This document shows, one piece after another, positions 55,233 through 64,000 of a stretch of 64,000 bases of DNA; positions within the stretch are counted from its first letter, which is position 1; the number at the start of each line of letters is the position of its first letter. Made by a program: the position numbers and the translations under genes. Origin of the DNA: Melitaea cinxia (Eukaryota; Arthropoda; Insecta; Lepidoptera; Nymphalidae); assembly GCF_905220565.1 (NCBI RefSeq), contig NC_059416.1:10726001-10790000 (forward strand), read 5' to 3'. The notes under the pieces are model-generated. The model ran no database searches and was not told the origin of the DNA. It worked only from the letters and a program-made list of their open reading frames with translations.

Positions 55233-55440
55233 CATAAAAATTATATCGCATAATTTTTATGTCTGAATTTTAGTCGTATTATACATATTTTATATAATAA
55301 TATATCTGTGTGTTAATTTTAATTCACTTATTATATTTAGGTGAGCCGTAAAAATTATATCGCATAATTTTTATGTGTGAATTTTAGGAATATTATACAT
55401 ATTTTATAATTATAATTTATATAACTGTGTTAATTTATAA
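55233..55440 (+). repeat. Leader direct repeat with hairpins
   Basis: Two diverged copies of about 95 bp, 114 nt apart. Each starts with a perfect 9-bp stem hairpin, AAAAATTAT-ATCGC-ATAATTTTT (55236-55258 and 55350-55372), then ATGT.TGAATTTTAG and a TATTATACATATTTTATA block. They lie in the untranslated leader upstream of gag. Confidence 0.8.
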
Positions 55441-55550
55441 TTTCCAAAATTTTTCATCCGCGAGAAATTAGGAATAGTAGGTTAAGTAATATTAGGTTAA
55501 ATTCAAATAGAAGTAATTTATTTGACGAGAACAGGCATTTTTCAGAAAAT

Positions 55551-56816
55551 ATGGCTCAATACGAGTTAGACGCGATTTATAAATCACTGAGGATGTTACC
55601 CGAATTCGATGGGAACCCTCACATTTTGACTCGTTTTATAAATCTTTGCGATCAGATAGTCTTAACACATATAGGCACTGAACCGGAACATCAGTTAGGG
55701 AATTTGGCATTAATTAACGGTATTCTAAATAAAATTACGGGTCCAGCAGCTAGATTAATAAATGCCAGCGGCATACCAGAGAATTGGCAGGGCATAAAAA
55801 ATGCACTTATTAATAATTTCGCTGATCATCGTGATGAGACAGCGCTCTATAGTGACCTTTCGATGCAGACCCAAGGTTCCAGCACACCACAGGAATTTTA
55901 TGAGAGGTGTCAAAACCTTTTTAGCACGATTATGACCTATATATCGTTACACGAAACTATCCCTACAACTATTATAGCTAAGCGAACATTATATCAAAAG
56001 CTAACACTGCAAGCTTATTTGCGAGGCCTTAAAGACCCCCTAGGTTATAGAATTAGATGCATGCGACCAGAATCAATGGAGAAGGCATTAGAATATGTAC
56101 AGGAGGAATTGAATACGTTATATATGCAACAGAGAAATGATAGTGGTCATTCAAATAAAAAAGAAATTAATAATGTAAATCAGAATAATCATAATCATTA
56201 TCTACCGCTTAACAATTTTGTACCTAAATCATTCAATTTCCCGATAAAACCATCTAATTTAAATATGCCTGGTCCATCACGACCATATGGTAACCATAAT
56301 TTTCAAGGTTTTAAACCAAATGTTCCACCCCAAACGCAGCAGCAACGCGGACTCACACGTACCCAACAAATTATGCGCGCTATGCCTCCGAATTATAGCC
56401 CCCAGAGTAATATGTTTAGATTAAATAGACCTTACCAGCAGCAGCATTCTAATCATTTTAATAACCAGCCACGTCCAATGAGCGGCGTCAGCCATTTTAT
56501 TCCAAAAGTCTTACAACCAACCCTTAGTGGGCATGATTGGCGTAAATCAGGTAACCCACCACCGACAAACTATTCAAAAGTACGCGAAGTAAATTACAAT
56601 GAGTTTGACTATGACGACAACGACATATACGACTATGACTATAATGACTATTCAAATTACGATCCAAACTATTTTATATACGAACAAACCGACTACTTAC
56701 CTTATGATAATTATGAGCCTTGTCCAGAGTCAGTGTCAGTAGAGGAAATTGAAAATCTACAAAGTGCTGATAACGTAAATTTTCAGAAGGACCGGAAATC
56801 AGAAAAGCCAAAATAG
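55551..56816 (+). CDS. gag: Errantivirus Gag
   Basis: The structural polyprotein that packages the element RNA, 421 residues. ATG at 55551 has a good context (AAAATATGG). The N-terminal half is a helical capsid-like region (LRMLPEFDGNPHILTRFINL; YLRGLKDPLGYRIRCMRP). The C-terminal half is rich in Asn, Gln and Pro and ends in an Asp/Tyr-rich acidic stretch around residues 345-385. There is no CCHC zinc knuckle, as is usual for this group. It stops at TAG 56814-56816 and overlaps pol, which is in the -1 frame from 56774. Intact. Confidence 0.9.
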   Translation: MAQYELDAIYKSLRMLPEFDGNPHILTRFINLCDQIVLTHIGTEPEHQLGNLALINGILNKITGPAARLINASGIPENWQGIKNALINNFADHRDETALYSDLSMQTQGSSTPQEFYERCQNLFSTIMTYISLHETIPTTIIAKRTLYQKLTLQAYLRGLKDPLGYRIRCMRPESMEKALEYVQEELNTLYMQQRNDSGHSNKKEINNVNQNNHNHYLPLNNFVPKSFNFPIKPSNLNMPGPSRPYGNHNFQGFKPNVPPQTQQQRGLTRTQQIMRAMPPNYSPQSNMFRLNRPYQQQHSNHFNNQPRPMSGVSHFIPKVLQPTLSGHDWRKSGNPPPTNYSKVREVNYNEFDYDDNDIYDYDYNDYSNYDPNYFIYEQTDYLPYDNYEPCPESVSVEEIENLQSADNVNFQKDRKSEKPK

Positions 56817-59800
56817 AGGTTAATTTTCATATCCAAAGACAGCTAGGTTATATTCAAATATCTAACCCACCACTCAAATTTTTAATAGATACGGGCGCTA
56901 ATCAGTCTTTCATTAGCCCCGAGGCTGTACAAAAATATTTTAGCCATATACCATTAAACTATGATCCTTTTGAAGTTACAAATGTGCATACTACTAGTAA
57001 AAACGACTACTCTATTACTCTTCCTTGCTTTCAGGAATTTTGCGAAAAAGATGATATAACTTTATTCGTATACAAATTTCATAACTACTTTGACGGACTA
57101 TTAGGTTTTGACTTATTAGACACTTACGGATCGAATATTGACCTTAGAAATAAAATGTTAATTACTCGCAATGCTGAAATACCTATTCACATGTATGACT
57201 CACGTAACGCGAATTTGTATGAAGAAATTATTCCGGCTAACTCATCAAAATTAGTTAGATTACCTATTAATAGTTTAAATGGCGATGTTTTAATTGAAAA
57301 TCAGGTAATTTGTAATTGTCATATATCCGAATGTTTAACAAAAGTAATTAATTATCGTGGATGGGTCGAAATAACCAATCCCACCTGTAACGATATCATA
57401 TTTTCTATTGATAAACCGGTAGAAGCAGAATTATTTAATATTGAAAGCGCCGATATTGAAATTTTACCCAAACGCACGAAAGAAGTAATTTCTCGTTTAA
57501 GAACTCAGCATTTAAATCCAGAAGAACGTGCTAACTTAATTAATTTATGCGCTAACTACGCAGATATATTTTACCTCGAAGGTGAACCATTAACATTCAC
57601 CAACAAGATAAAACACAAAATTCGAACTACAGACGAAATCCCGGTACACACAAAAACTTATAGATATCCCTATATCCATCGGCAAGAAGTAAGAGACCAA
57701 ATTCAGAAAATGCTCGATCAAAACATAATTAGGCCATCCGATTCCGCTTGGAGCTCGCCAATATGGGTAGTACCTAAGAAAGCAGATGCTTCAGGTAAAG
57801 TTAAGTGGCGTCTGGTTGTAGATTTTAGGAAAGTTAATGAAAAAACCATAGATGACAAATACCCCATACCCAATATAACTGACGTACTAGACAAACTAGG
57901 GAAATGTCAATACTTCACAACTCTCGATTTAGCTAGTGGCTTTTATCAAGTTGAAATGGATCCCCATGATATTCATAAAACCGCGTTCAATGTAGAAAAC
58001 GGGCATTACGAATTTTTGCGTATGCCTATGGGCTTAAAGAACTCACCTTCAACTTTTCAGCGTGTCATGGACAATGTTCTAAAAGATCTACAGAACCAAG
58101 TATGTCTCGTGTATTTAGATGATATCATAGTCTTTAGTACCTCCCTTCAGGAGCATATAGTGAATTTAGAAAAAGTTTTCAAAAAATTGCGTGAATCTAA
58201 TTTCAAAATCCAGATGGATAAGTCGGAATTTCTAAAATATGAAACTGAATTTTTAGGCCATGTGATAAGTAACGAGGGTGTTAAACCTAACCCTAATAAA
58301 ATTCATGCTATTCAAAATTATCCATTGCCAAAAACTCCAACTGAAATTAAGCGTTTTCTAGGATTACTCGGGTATTACAGAAAGTTCATTCCCGATTTTG
58401 CACGTATAACAAAACCGCTAACTCAATGTCTGAAAAAAGGTTCAAAAATTAATTTAGATAAAAAATACACGGATTGTTTTGAACATTGTAAAACGCTTTT
58501 GACAAACGATCCAATCTTACAGTATCCTGATTTCTCAAAGGAATTTATACTCACAACTGATGCGTCGAACGTTGCCATAGGCGCAGTTTTGTCTCAAGGA
58601 ACGATAGGTTCCGATAAGCCAATAGCCTATGCCTCGAGAACCCTTAATTCAAGTGAATGTAATTATAGTACGATAGAAAAAGAGTTGCTTGCAATAGTTT
58701 GGGCCACAAAATACTTTCGACCGTATCTGTTTGGCCGCAAATTTAAAATTATCACGGATCATAAGCCCCTACAGTGGGTTATGAACCTAAAAGAACCCAG
58801 CTCGCGTCTTACGAGATGGCGTCTTAAGCTTTCTGAATACGATTTCACCGTTATCTATAAACAGGGAAAAAGTAATACTAATGCCGATGCTCTTTCTAGA
58901 ATTGAACTTCACAATGATGAAACGAATTCCATAGCTGTAAACGTGTCAGAAAAATCTCACAGTTCATTCGATGACTCTAGAACAATAACGGCAAGCGAAT
59001 CCTCTTCAAGGACTGCAACTGCACATACTAGCGACGAAGAACCTATATTAAATATTCCTATCTCAGAAGATCCATTAAATAAATTTACTAGGCAGATCGT
59101 TTTTACTATTGTAGGTGATATTAAAAGCCGCACCGTCTTTACAAAACCCTTTGAAAACCATACGCGAATATCGATACAATTATCAGAATCTAAGCTAGAG
59201 GAAGACGTTATTAATTCCGTAAAAGAGTACGTAAACCCTAAAATTAAAACCGGCTTATTAGTTAATCCATGTGACGCCATGTACAAAATTATTCCTATAA
59301 TACAGAGAACCTTTAAAAATTCATCTATGTTCCTAACCTTCACTAAACGTGAGGTTGAAAATGTACGTGAATATATTAAACAGCAAGATATAATTAACAA
59401 ATACCACGAAGGTAAAACGAACCATCGAGGTATTAATGAAACTTATTTGGCATTATCTAGTAGATACTTTTGGCCAAAAATGAAAGAAAGTATTGCAAAA
59501 GTTATAAATTTATGTATTGTATGCGGAAAAGCCAAATATGACCGTAATCCTATAAGACAACAGTTTAGATTAGTCCCTTCCGCTTCCAAACCGTTAGAAT
59601 TAGTACATGTTGACTTACTTACTATTCAAAATGAAAAATTTCTTACTATTGTAGATGCGTTTTCTAAATATGCGCAAGCGTACCATCTGCGCGACTCAAC
59701 CGCTATCAGCGTTTTACAAGGATTGCTTAGTTTTTGTACTCACCATGGTATACCGATGACAATAGTTAGTGACAATGGTACCGAATTCACAAACCAGTTA

Positions 59801-60454
59801 CTTGCAGAATTCTTAAAACTACATAAAATAGAACACCATAGAGTAGCGCCTCACGCACCTAATGAGAACGGGATAGTCGAACGTTTTCATTCCACTATAC
59901 TCGAGCATCTTCGAATTCTTAAACTAAGTCAAAAATCGGAATCAGTAGTCAATTTAATGATGTATGCAATTTTAGCCTATAATAATAGTATCCATAGTTT
60001 AACTAAATGTAAGCCTATTGAAGTAATAACTGGACACTTCGATCCTCGAGACTCTTTTGACATAGATATTTCTACTCAGCTACTACAGCAATATATGGTT
60101 AATCATAAAGAAAAAATGACTTTAGCATATAAAACTATACAAGATCTATCTGACGAATCACGTGAAAATATAATTAGTAATCGAAATAGAGATAGAGAAC
60201 CAGAAACAAACTACTTACCTGAACAGACAGTTTTTATCCAAAATCCATGTGCATCCCGACAAAAACTAGCCCCACGATACACCCATGACGTAGTTATGAC
60301 TGATTTACCTATTCACATATACACAAAAAGAAAAAGAAATCCTATTGCCAAAAACAGGCTTAAAAGAGTTCCTAAATCAGCGCAATTGTTACAGGACACT
60401 GCTGATCCTCTTTCTTCTCCCGAGCGTGACCCGACTACAAGAAATAAAACTTGA
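56774..60454 (+). CDS. pol: Errantivirus Pol (protease, RT, RNase H, integrase)
   Basis: Replication polyprotein, read as a Gag-Pol product by -1 frameshifting; it has no usable AUG of its own near the start. Domains in order: aspartic protease with the DTGA motif (LIDTGANQSFIS, near 56890); RT with YLDD at 58112-58123; RNase H (TTDASNVAIGAVLSQ, near 58555; DALSRIE linker at its end); integrase with an HHCC zinc domain (starting HEGKTNHRG, with CIVCGKA) and a DDE core (VDLLTIQ, VSDNGTEF, ENGIVERF). The frame is open to TGA at 60452-60454. The last 110 nt overlap the open env frame. All catalytic motifs seen are intact. Confidence 0.93.
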   Translation, partial: RKFSEGPEIRKAKIEVNFHIQRQLGYIQISNPPLKFLIDTGANQSFISPEAVQKYFSHIPLNYDPFEVTNVHTTSKNDYSITLPCFQEFCEKDDITLFVYKFHNYFDGLLGFDLLDTYGSNIDLRNKMLITRNAEIPIHMYDSRNANLYEEIIPANSSKLVRLPINSLNGDVLIENQVICNCHISECLTKVINYRGWVEITNPTCNDIIFSIDKPVEAELFNIESADIEILPKRTKEVISRLRTQHLNPEERANLINLCANYADIFYLEGEPLTFTNKIKHKIRTTDEIPVHTKTYRYPYIHRQEVRDQIQKMLDQNIIRPSDSAWSSPIWVVPKKADASGKVKWRLVVDFRKVNEKTIDDKYPIPNITDVLDKLGKCQYFTTLDLASGFYQVEMDPHDIHKTAFNVENGHYEFLRMPMGLKNSPSTFQRVMDNVLKDLQNQVCLVYLDDIIVFSTSLQEHIVNLEKVFKKLRESNFKIQMDKSEFLKYETEFLGHVISNEGVKPNPNKIHAIQNYPLPKTPTEIKRFLGLLGYYRKFIPDFARITKPLTQCLKKGSKINLDKKYTDCFEHCKTLLTNDPILQYPDFSKEFILTTDASNVAIGAVLSQGTIGSDKPIAYASRTLNSSECNYSTIEKELLAIVWATKYFRPYLFGRKFKIITDHKPLQWVMNLKEPSSRLTRWRLKLSEYDFTVIYKQGKSNTNADALSRIELHNDETNSIAVNVSEKSHSSFDDSRTITASESSSRTATAHTSDEEPILNIPISEDPLNKFTRQIVFTIVGDIKSRTVFTKPFENHTRISIQLSESKLEEDVINSVKEYVNPKIKTGLLVNPCDAMYKIIPIIQRTFKNSSMFLTFTKREVENVREYIKQQDIINKYHEGKTNHRGINETYLALSSRYFWPKMKESIAKVINLCIVCGKAKYDRNPIRQQFRLVPSASKPLELVHVDLLTIQNEKFLTIVDAFSKYAQAYHLRDSTAISVLQGLLSFCTHHGIPMTIVSDNGTEFTNQLLAEFLKLHKIEHHRVAPHAPNENGIVERFHSTILEHLRILKLSQKSESVVNLMMYAILAYNNSIHSLTKCKPIEVITGHFDPRDSFDIDISTQLLQQYMVNHKEKMTLAYKTIQDLSDESRENIISNRNRDREPETNYLPEQTVFIQNPCASRQKLAPRYTHDVVMTDLPIHIYTKRKRNPIAKNRLKRVPKSAQLLQDTADPLSSPERDPTTRNKT
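56777..56783 (+). promoter_or_regulatory. Candidate -1 ribosomal frameshift heptamer
   Basis: A AAT TTT in the gag frame matches X XXY YYZ. It lies 4 nt after the pol frame opens (in-frame TAA at 56771-56773) and 31 nt before the gag stop, inside the 43-nt overlap. No strong downstream stem was established by eye. Confidence 0.65.
60393..60395 (+). promoter_or_regulatory. Candidate env splice acceptor
   Basis: TTGTTACAG|GACAC, with AG at 60393-60394. Joining to the donor at 55160 leaves the leader AUG in the env frame, directly before the hydrophobic signal segment. Confidence 0.6.
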
Positions 60455-62015
60455 AAGCTTAAATGACGGACCTGGAATTTTGCCATTCAAACTAGGACCC
60501 GCTAGAATTATATCCCACTACCATATCTTTTTATATAATATTAGCCTTAAAGATTTGGAAAATCAAATTAAGTCTATTGATACTCAGTTAGATACCATCA
60601 GCCCAGAATTACACAATAAAACGAGTTCTCTTTTCGAACCCCATATATCATACCTTAGAAATAAGCTTACTGGTGTTTTAAATCAATTAGAGACATTTGT
60701 TTCGAACCGTGCTAAAAGAGGTCTTATAAATATTCTTGGTTCAGCGATCAAAAGTGTCACTGGTAACCTAGATTACACTGACGCTATTCATTATAACGAA
60801 GCTATTAAAAATCTGCAGCAAAATGAAAATAGTTTAGTTACGGAATTAAATAGTCACATAAGTCTATCTAAAAATTGGACCATTCAATATACTAAAATCA
60901 TAAATACCATCATAAGTAATCAGGATAGAATGACGGCTATAATGAATAAAATTAGTCAAAGCGATGCGAAGCATGACCTTGATCTAATGAAATATGCTCA
61001 TCTTGCTCAAACACTACTGATATTGAGTGACAATGTAGATTATATTTCACAGGAGATAATTAAATTACAGAATATTCTAGCGTTTGTTAAAACTTCTACT
61101 TTACATCATTCGGCTTTAGATCAAAACACCTTACGCTCTATTATAGATAAGCTGTCATTATTATACGGCAGCGAGCATATAATTAATTTAGACATAAGAG
61201 AATACTATGACATAATTAAGGTAGGATCATTTTATGTAGGTAATGAGATAGTTTTAGTTTTTAAATTCCCAATAGTTATATCTTATATCTATAATTTATA
61301 TAAGCTATCTATGGTTCCCAATAAATACCATCAAGTCCTATCACCCACCTTTCCATTCCTAGTTATCCATGAGAAAGAATTCAGGTACATAGAGGCTGAA
61401 TGCCCGAAGGCCAACAAGTGGCATTTATGTATAGAAAAGCCGAACCCCCTTAATCAATCAGAGGACTGCATACAACGACTTATAACAACGCAGGAGCGCA
61501 GCCCCTTGTGTCAGCCTATGACTGTCACTTTGAGCCACGCAGCATATGAAGAATTGGATGACAAGCATTACACGGTCAGTTTTCCTGAATCAACAAAGGT
61601 CCACTTGTTCTGCGAGCGACACTCCTATGAAACTCTTCACGGCAGCTATCTCGTCATAATCCCTAAGCAATGTTATATGGAGACACCACAATTCACTATT
61701 TCTAATTCCAAGGATCGCTTAAAAGGACAGGCGCTGAAATTATTGAATATGCCTAATTACACCACTGCCGATCAAAGCTTACAGCCTGCACTCACCCTTA
61801 ACTCAATAAGCTTAAAAAACCTTCAAGAAATTAATACTAGAATCTCTATGCAGCAACCTATAAAGTTAAAAACCGAAGAAAACTATAGTATCTATCACAC
61901 TATGATACCTATGTATGTAACCATACTATTAAGTATATGCGCCCTTCTAAGCGTATGCTATTGGAAGCGTTGTACCAGACCACCCGTTAAAACAACGAAA
62001 GAAAATGAAGAATAG
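60395..62015 (+). CDS. env: Errantivirus Env (F-type fusion glycoprotein)
   Basis: A membrane fusion protein related to baculovirus F proteins. The open frame extends upstream to at least 60345 but has no ATG there, so translation is expected from spliced RNA with the exon starting at 60395. Seen: a hydrophobic signal segment (TLLILFLLPS) at once after the splice point; a furin-type site RAKR at 60708-60719; a following fusion-peptide-like segment (GLINILGSAIKSVTG); a heptad-like helical region; many Cys in the C-terminal third; a transmembrane segment (MYVTILLSICALLSVCYW) with a short basic tail. TAG at 62013-62015. Intact. Function in infection is not shown by sequence alone. Confidence 0.88.
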
Positions 62016-62119
62016 AATCCGGAAATGCAAGCTGTCTACACTGTCTCAGGTACCAGAAGGATGGATCCTGATAATCTTCCAGCGCAGTTTACGACATCAG
62101 TCTTCAACAGTCGCTGTTC

Positions 62120-62131
62120 TACGGGGGGAGG
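62120..62131 (+). promoter_or_regulatory. Polypurine tract
   Basis: ACGGGGGGAGG abuts the 3' LTR, the expected primer for plus-strand DNA synthesis. Confidence 0.85.
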
Positions 62132-62509
62132 TGTTACACTAGCCTAACCCCACGGTATCAGTGTGCCTCCGACTTAACTTCATACGAAGATAATTAAACA
62201 ATATATTTGAATATAAGAAACCCAGGTGTGCCCACAGCCTTATTTTCTCTGTACGGCACACGTGCAAGATTTCAACATCATTTCGGACGAAGATGGCAAG
62301 CAACGGAAAGCGACCACCGCAGAGACCACCGCAGCGACGGCCACACCGTGGAAACCTTTCTTCAACTTCGTTTTATTAAATCATTCTTTTACTTAACATC
62401 AGTAGGGAATCACCTCTCTTTAGTTATAAGTTTAATTGTAATTTAAATTAATAAATTATTATAAGTAAATTGCTTTTTTTTGGCATCTGCGGCTGCAACA
62501 ATCGTAACT
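62132..62509 (+). repeat. Errantivirus 3' LTR, 378 bp
   Basis: Offset by exactly 7,525 nt from the 5' LTR, with no difference that I can see, including the 8-T run before GGCATCTGCGG. AGTT follows at 62510-62513. Confidence 0.93.
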
Positions 62510-62669
62510 AGTTATACTATAAGTTGCATCGTTCGTCCTCTATTTGTAACTTAGTCTGTTATTAATTGCTGTTAACTGAACCTCCACGGTAAAATTTACA
62601 ACCATTTTCATTTTCAAACAGTTTGTTTATCAAAAAGATAAACTTTTGTGTAAATATAGTCCAGTCATT

Positions 62670-62970
62670 AGAGAATGTAGGCACCCCCTCTCTTCCCGTG
62701 GTTGTCGTAAGAGACGACTAAGGGATAACACAGTTCCACTACCACCTTGGAACTTATAAAGCCGACCGATGGCGGGATAACAATCCAACTGCTGGCTTTG
62801 AAATACACAGGACGAAGACGGGCAGCAGCGTCTTCGGTGCGACAAAGCCAGCCCTGCGGTCACCAACCCGCCTGCCCAGCGTGGTGACTATGGGCAACAC
62901 ACATGAGTTCACGCCATTTTGGCGCAAACTTGTGGAGGCCTATGTCGAAATGATGATGATGATAATGATG
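62670..62970 (+). mobile_element. GATGAT-tailed retroposon
   Basis: TCTCTTCCCGTGGTTGTCGT to TGTGGAGGCCTATGTCGAAA and a TGATGATGATGATAATGATG tail. A deletion removes the usual CAGCAGTGGACTG block before the tail. Confidence 0.8.
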
Positions 62971-63204
62971 AATATATAGTCCATTAATTTTTGTTACTAC
63001 TACACTATTTTTGTTGAGATATAGGACATGACTACCTCAACCTTACAGACGATTAAAACCAAGTAATACAGCTCCCAAACAGTGCTTTGTTCCAGGGTTG
63101 TGTTGAGGTAAACAAAGTTCCTGGGGAGTTGATATTCCAAAGTTTCATAGAAAGTAGGTATACAGTAATTATTACCACCAAGAGGTGAAGATCAAAAGCA
63201 AAAT

Positions 63205-63480
63205 CTAAAATATCTTTATTCAAATAGGCTTCAAAAGCACCTTCGAATTTTAATTATTTTTAAACGTGAAGTAGCCACTAGTTCGGAATGCAGATAGGCA
63301 AGAAAATTTATAATTACTCTTTAAAAAAAATAGAAAAAAATAGGTTATATTTGGCATGAAACACAGCGTGACACGTCTTTATCATCGATGTAATCCTGCA
63401 CCGAATAAACTTTAGCTATTAATTTATTTTTAATACAAACTATGAATTTATTCTGATACAAATTCTAAATAATTTGTGGA
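63205..63480 (-). repeat. LINE 3'-UTR fragment (AATATCTTTATTCAAATAGGC family)
   Basis: AATATCTTTATTCAAATAGG, GTAGCCACTAGTTCGGAATG, ATATTTGGCATGAAACACAG and CACGTCTTTATCATCGATGT form a block common in lepidopteran genomes as the end of a non-LTR element; this is from memory. Read on minus, it contains AATAAAGATATT near the element end. Confidence 0.5.
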
Positions 63481-63799
63481 GTTTTATTATCAATGCCAAT
63501 ACCATAACCCAGAAAGGAGACGTTTACTTTGCGCAGTTGGAAACGTGTAGTTACAATTTTGTTACTTGTTTACTTGCAACACTAAAAACTACTTTGTCGA
63601 GAGAAAAATGCACGACACACTAATCATCGTATATAATATGTGATCATAACATTTTAATATGTTAAACTGAAACCCCGAATGCTAACATATCCTATATCAC
63701 TTACTAGTTAATATGACAAATTTAATGACACGTCATATCTTAACATCTGCCTAAACCATTTGCAGAGTCTATATTAATATTTAATACATTTAAACGAGC

Positions 63800-63925
63800 A
63801 ATTATATATAGATACTTATGTATAATATGAATCTCGGAAACGGATCCAACGATTTTCATGAAATTTAGTATTCAGGAGGTTTCTGGGGCAATAAATCGAT
63901 CTAGCTAGGATTCATTTTAGAAAAC
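63800..63925 (+). repeat. LINE-like 3'-end fragment
   Basis: TATAATATGAATCTCGGAAA, CAACGATTTTCATGAAATTT and GGGGCAATAAATCGATCTAG resemble the generic ends of insect non-LTR elements. Only one copy is in the window. Confidence 0.4.
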
Positions 63926-63973
63926 ATTGTTGTATCCGTATTTTCAGGCAATGAAAAACTGCTACAACATCAT

Positions 63974-64000
63974 TAGAATCAATTCAGCCTATCGCAGTCC
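63974..64000 (-). mobile_element. GATGAT-family retroposon, cut by window end
   Basis: ATTCAGCCTATCGCAGTCC is the 3' terminal block of the family on minus. The rest lies beyond the window. Confidence 0.6.

Larger units (their letters stand above)
54603..62513 (+). mobile_element. Complete errantivirus (insect endogenous retrovirus), recent insertion
   Basis: A 7.9-kb element: LTR, tRNA-Ser primer site, leader, gag, pol, env, polypurine tract, LTR, flanked by AGTT. It belongs to the gypsy/errantivirus group (17.6, 297 and TED-like) by its tRNA-Ser primer, -1 gag/pol frame relation and F-type env with a furin site. All three long frames are open and the LTRs look identical, which together indicate a very recent insertion and possible activity. 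It lies just past the split repeat at 53395-54590, in a gene-free area. Confidence 0.92.

Noticed and set aside
58957..59400. Minus-strand 147-residue protein
   Set aside because: Antisense shadow of errantivirus pol.

Overview
The window looks like lepidopteran (butterfly or moth) nuclear DNA. It is AT-rich, has no operons, and carries one intron-containing animal gene in a dense bed of transposable elements. The repeat mix fits Lepidoptera: tRNA-headed SINEs, a retroposon with a (GAT)n tail, RTE/R1/CR1-Jockey-type LINEs, MITEs and an env-bearing errantivirus. The species cannot be named from the sequence.

The only cellular gene I can support is on the minus strand: a beta-adrenergic-like octopamine receptor, probably the Octbeta3R subtype. 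Three coding exons are visible: 34202-33102 (TM1-TM5 and a long third loop), 26145-26034 (TM6) and 25201-24985 (TM7, tail, stop). All splice sites are GT-AG and all phases agree. The exon with the start codon is upstream and was not found. The introns hold a truncated RTE LINE, a PIF/Harbinger-like MITE, a dead Tc1/mariner-type transposase, a tRNA SINE and other repeats.

Layout: 1-11 kb is nested repeats, including a 1.9-kb element with TIR-like ends and an internal degenerate tandem array. 11.07-14.32 kb is an RTE-clade LINE with a long open EN-RT frame. 15.6-16.2 kb is an R1-like LINE tail with a 12-bp target duplication. 16.7-24.9 kb is mostly AT-rich spacer with MITEs and a SINE. 25-34 kb is the receptor gene. 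34-53 kb is spacer with SINEs, a 109-bp perfect triplication and a 207-bp-arm inverted repeat. 53.4-54.6 kb is a broken CR1/Jockey-type LINE inside an older repeat. 54.6-62.5 kb is a complete errantivirus with LTRs that look identical, intact gag, pol and env frames and a 4-bp target duplication. The last 1.5 kb is more repeats.

The errantivirus shows how a compact retroelement may express three proteins. Gag is read from full-length RNA. Pol is in the -1 frame, with a perfect slippery heptamer just inside the overlap. Env lacks its own AUG but would gain one by splicing from a leader AUG that, on unspliced RNA, opens only a three-codon ORF. The RTE LINE shows a possible readthrough arrangement: the first in-frame AUG upstream of ORF2 is separated from it by one UAA in a CARYYA context. 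No new cellular pathway or defence system was seen.
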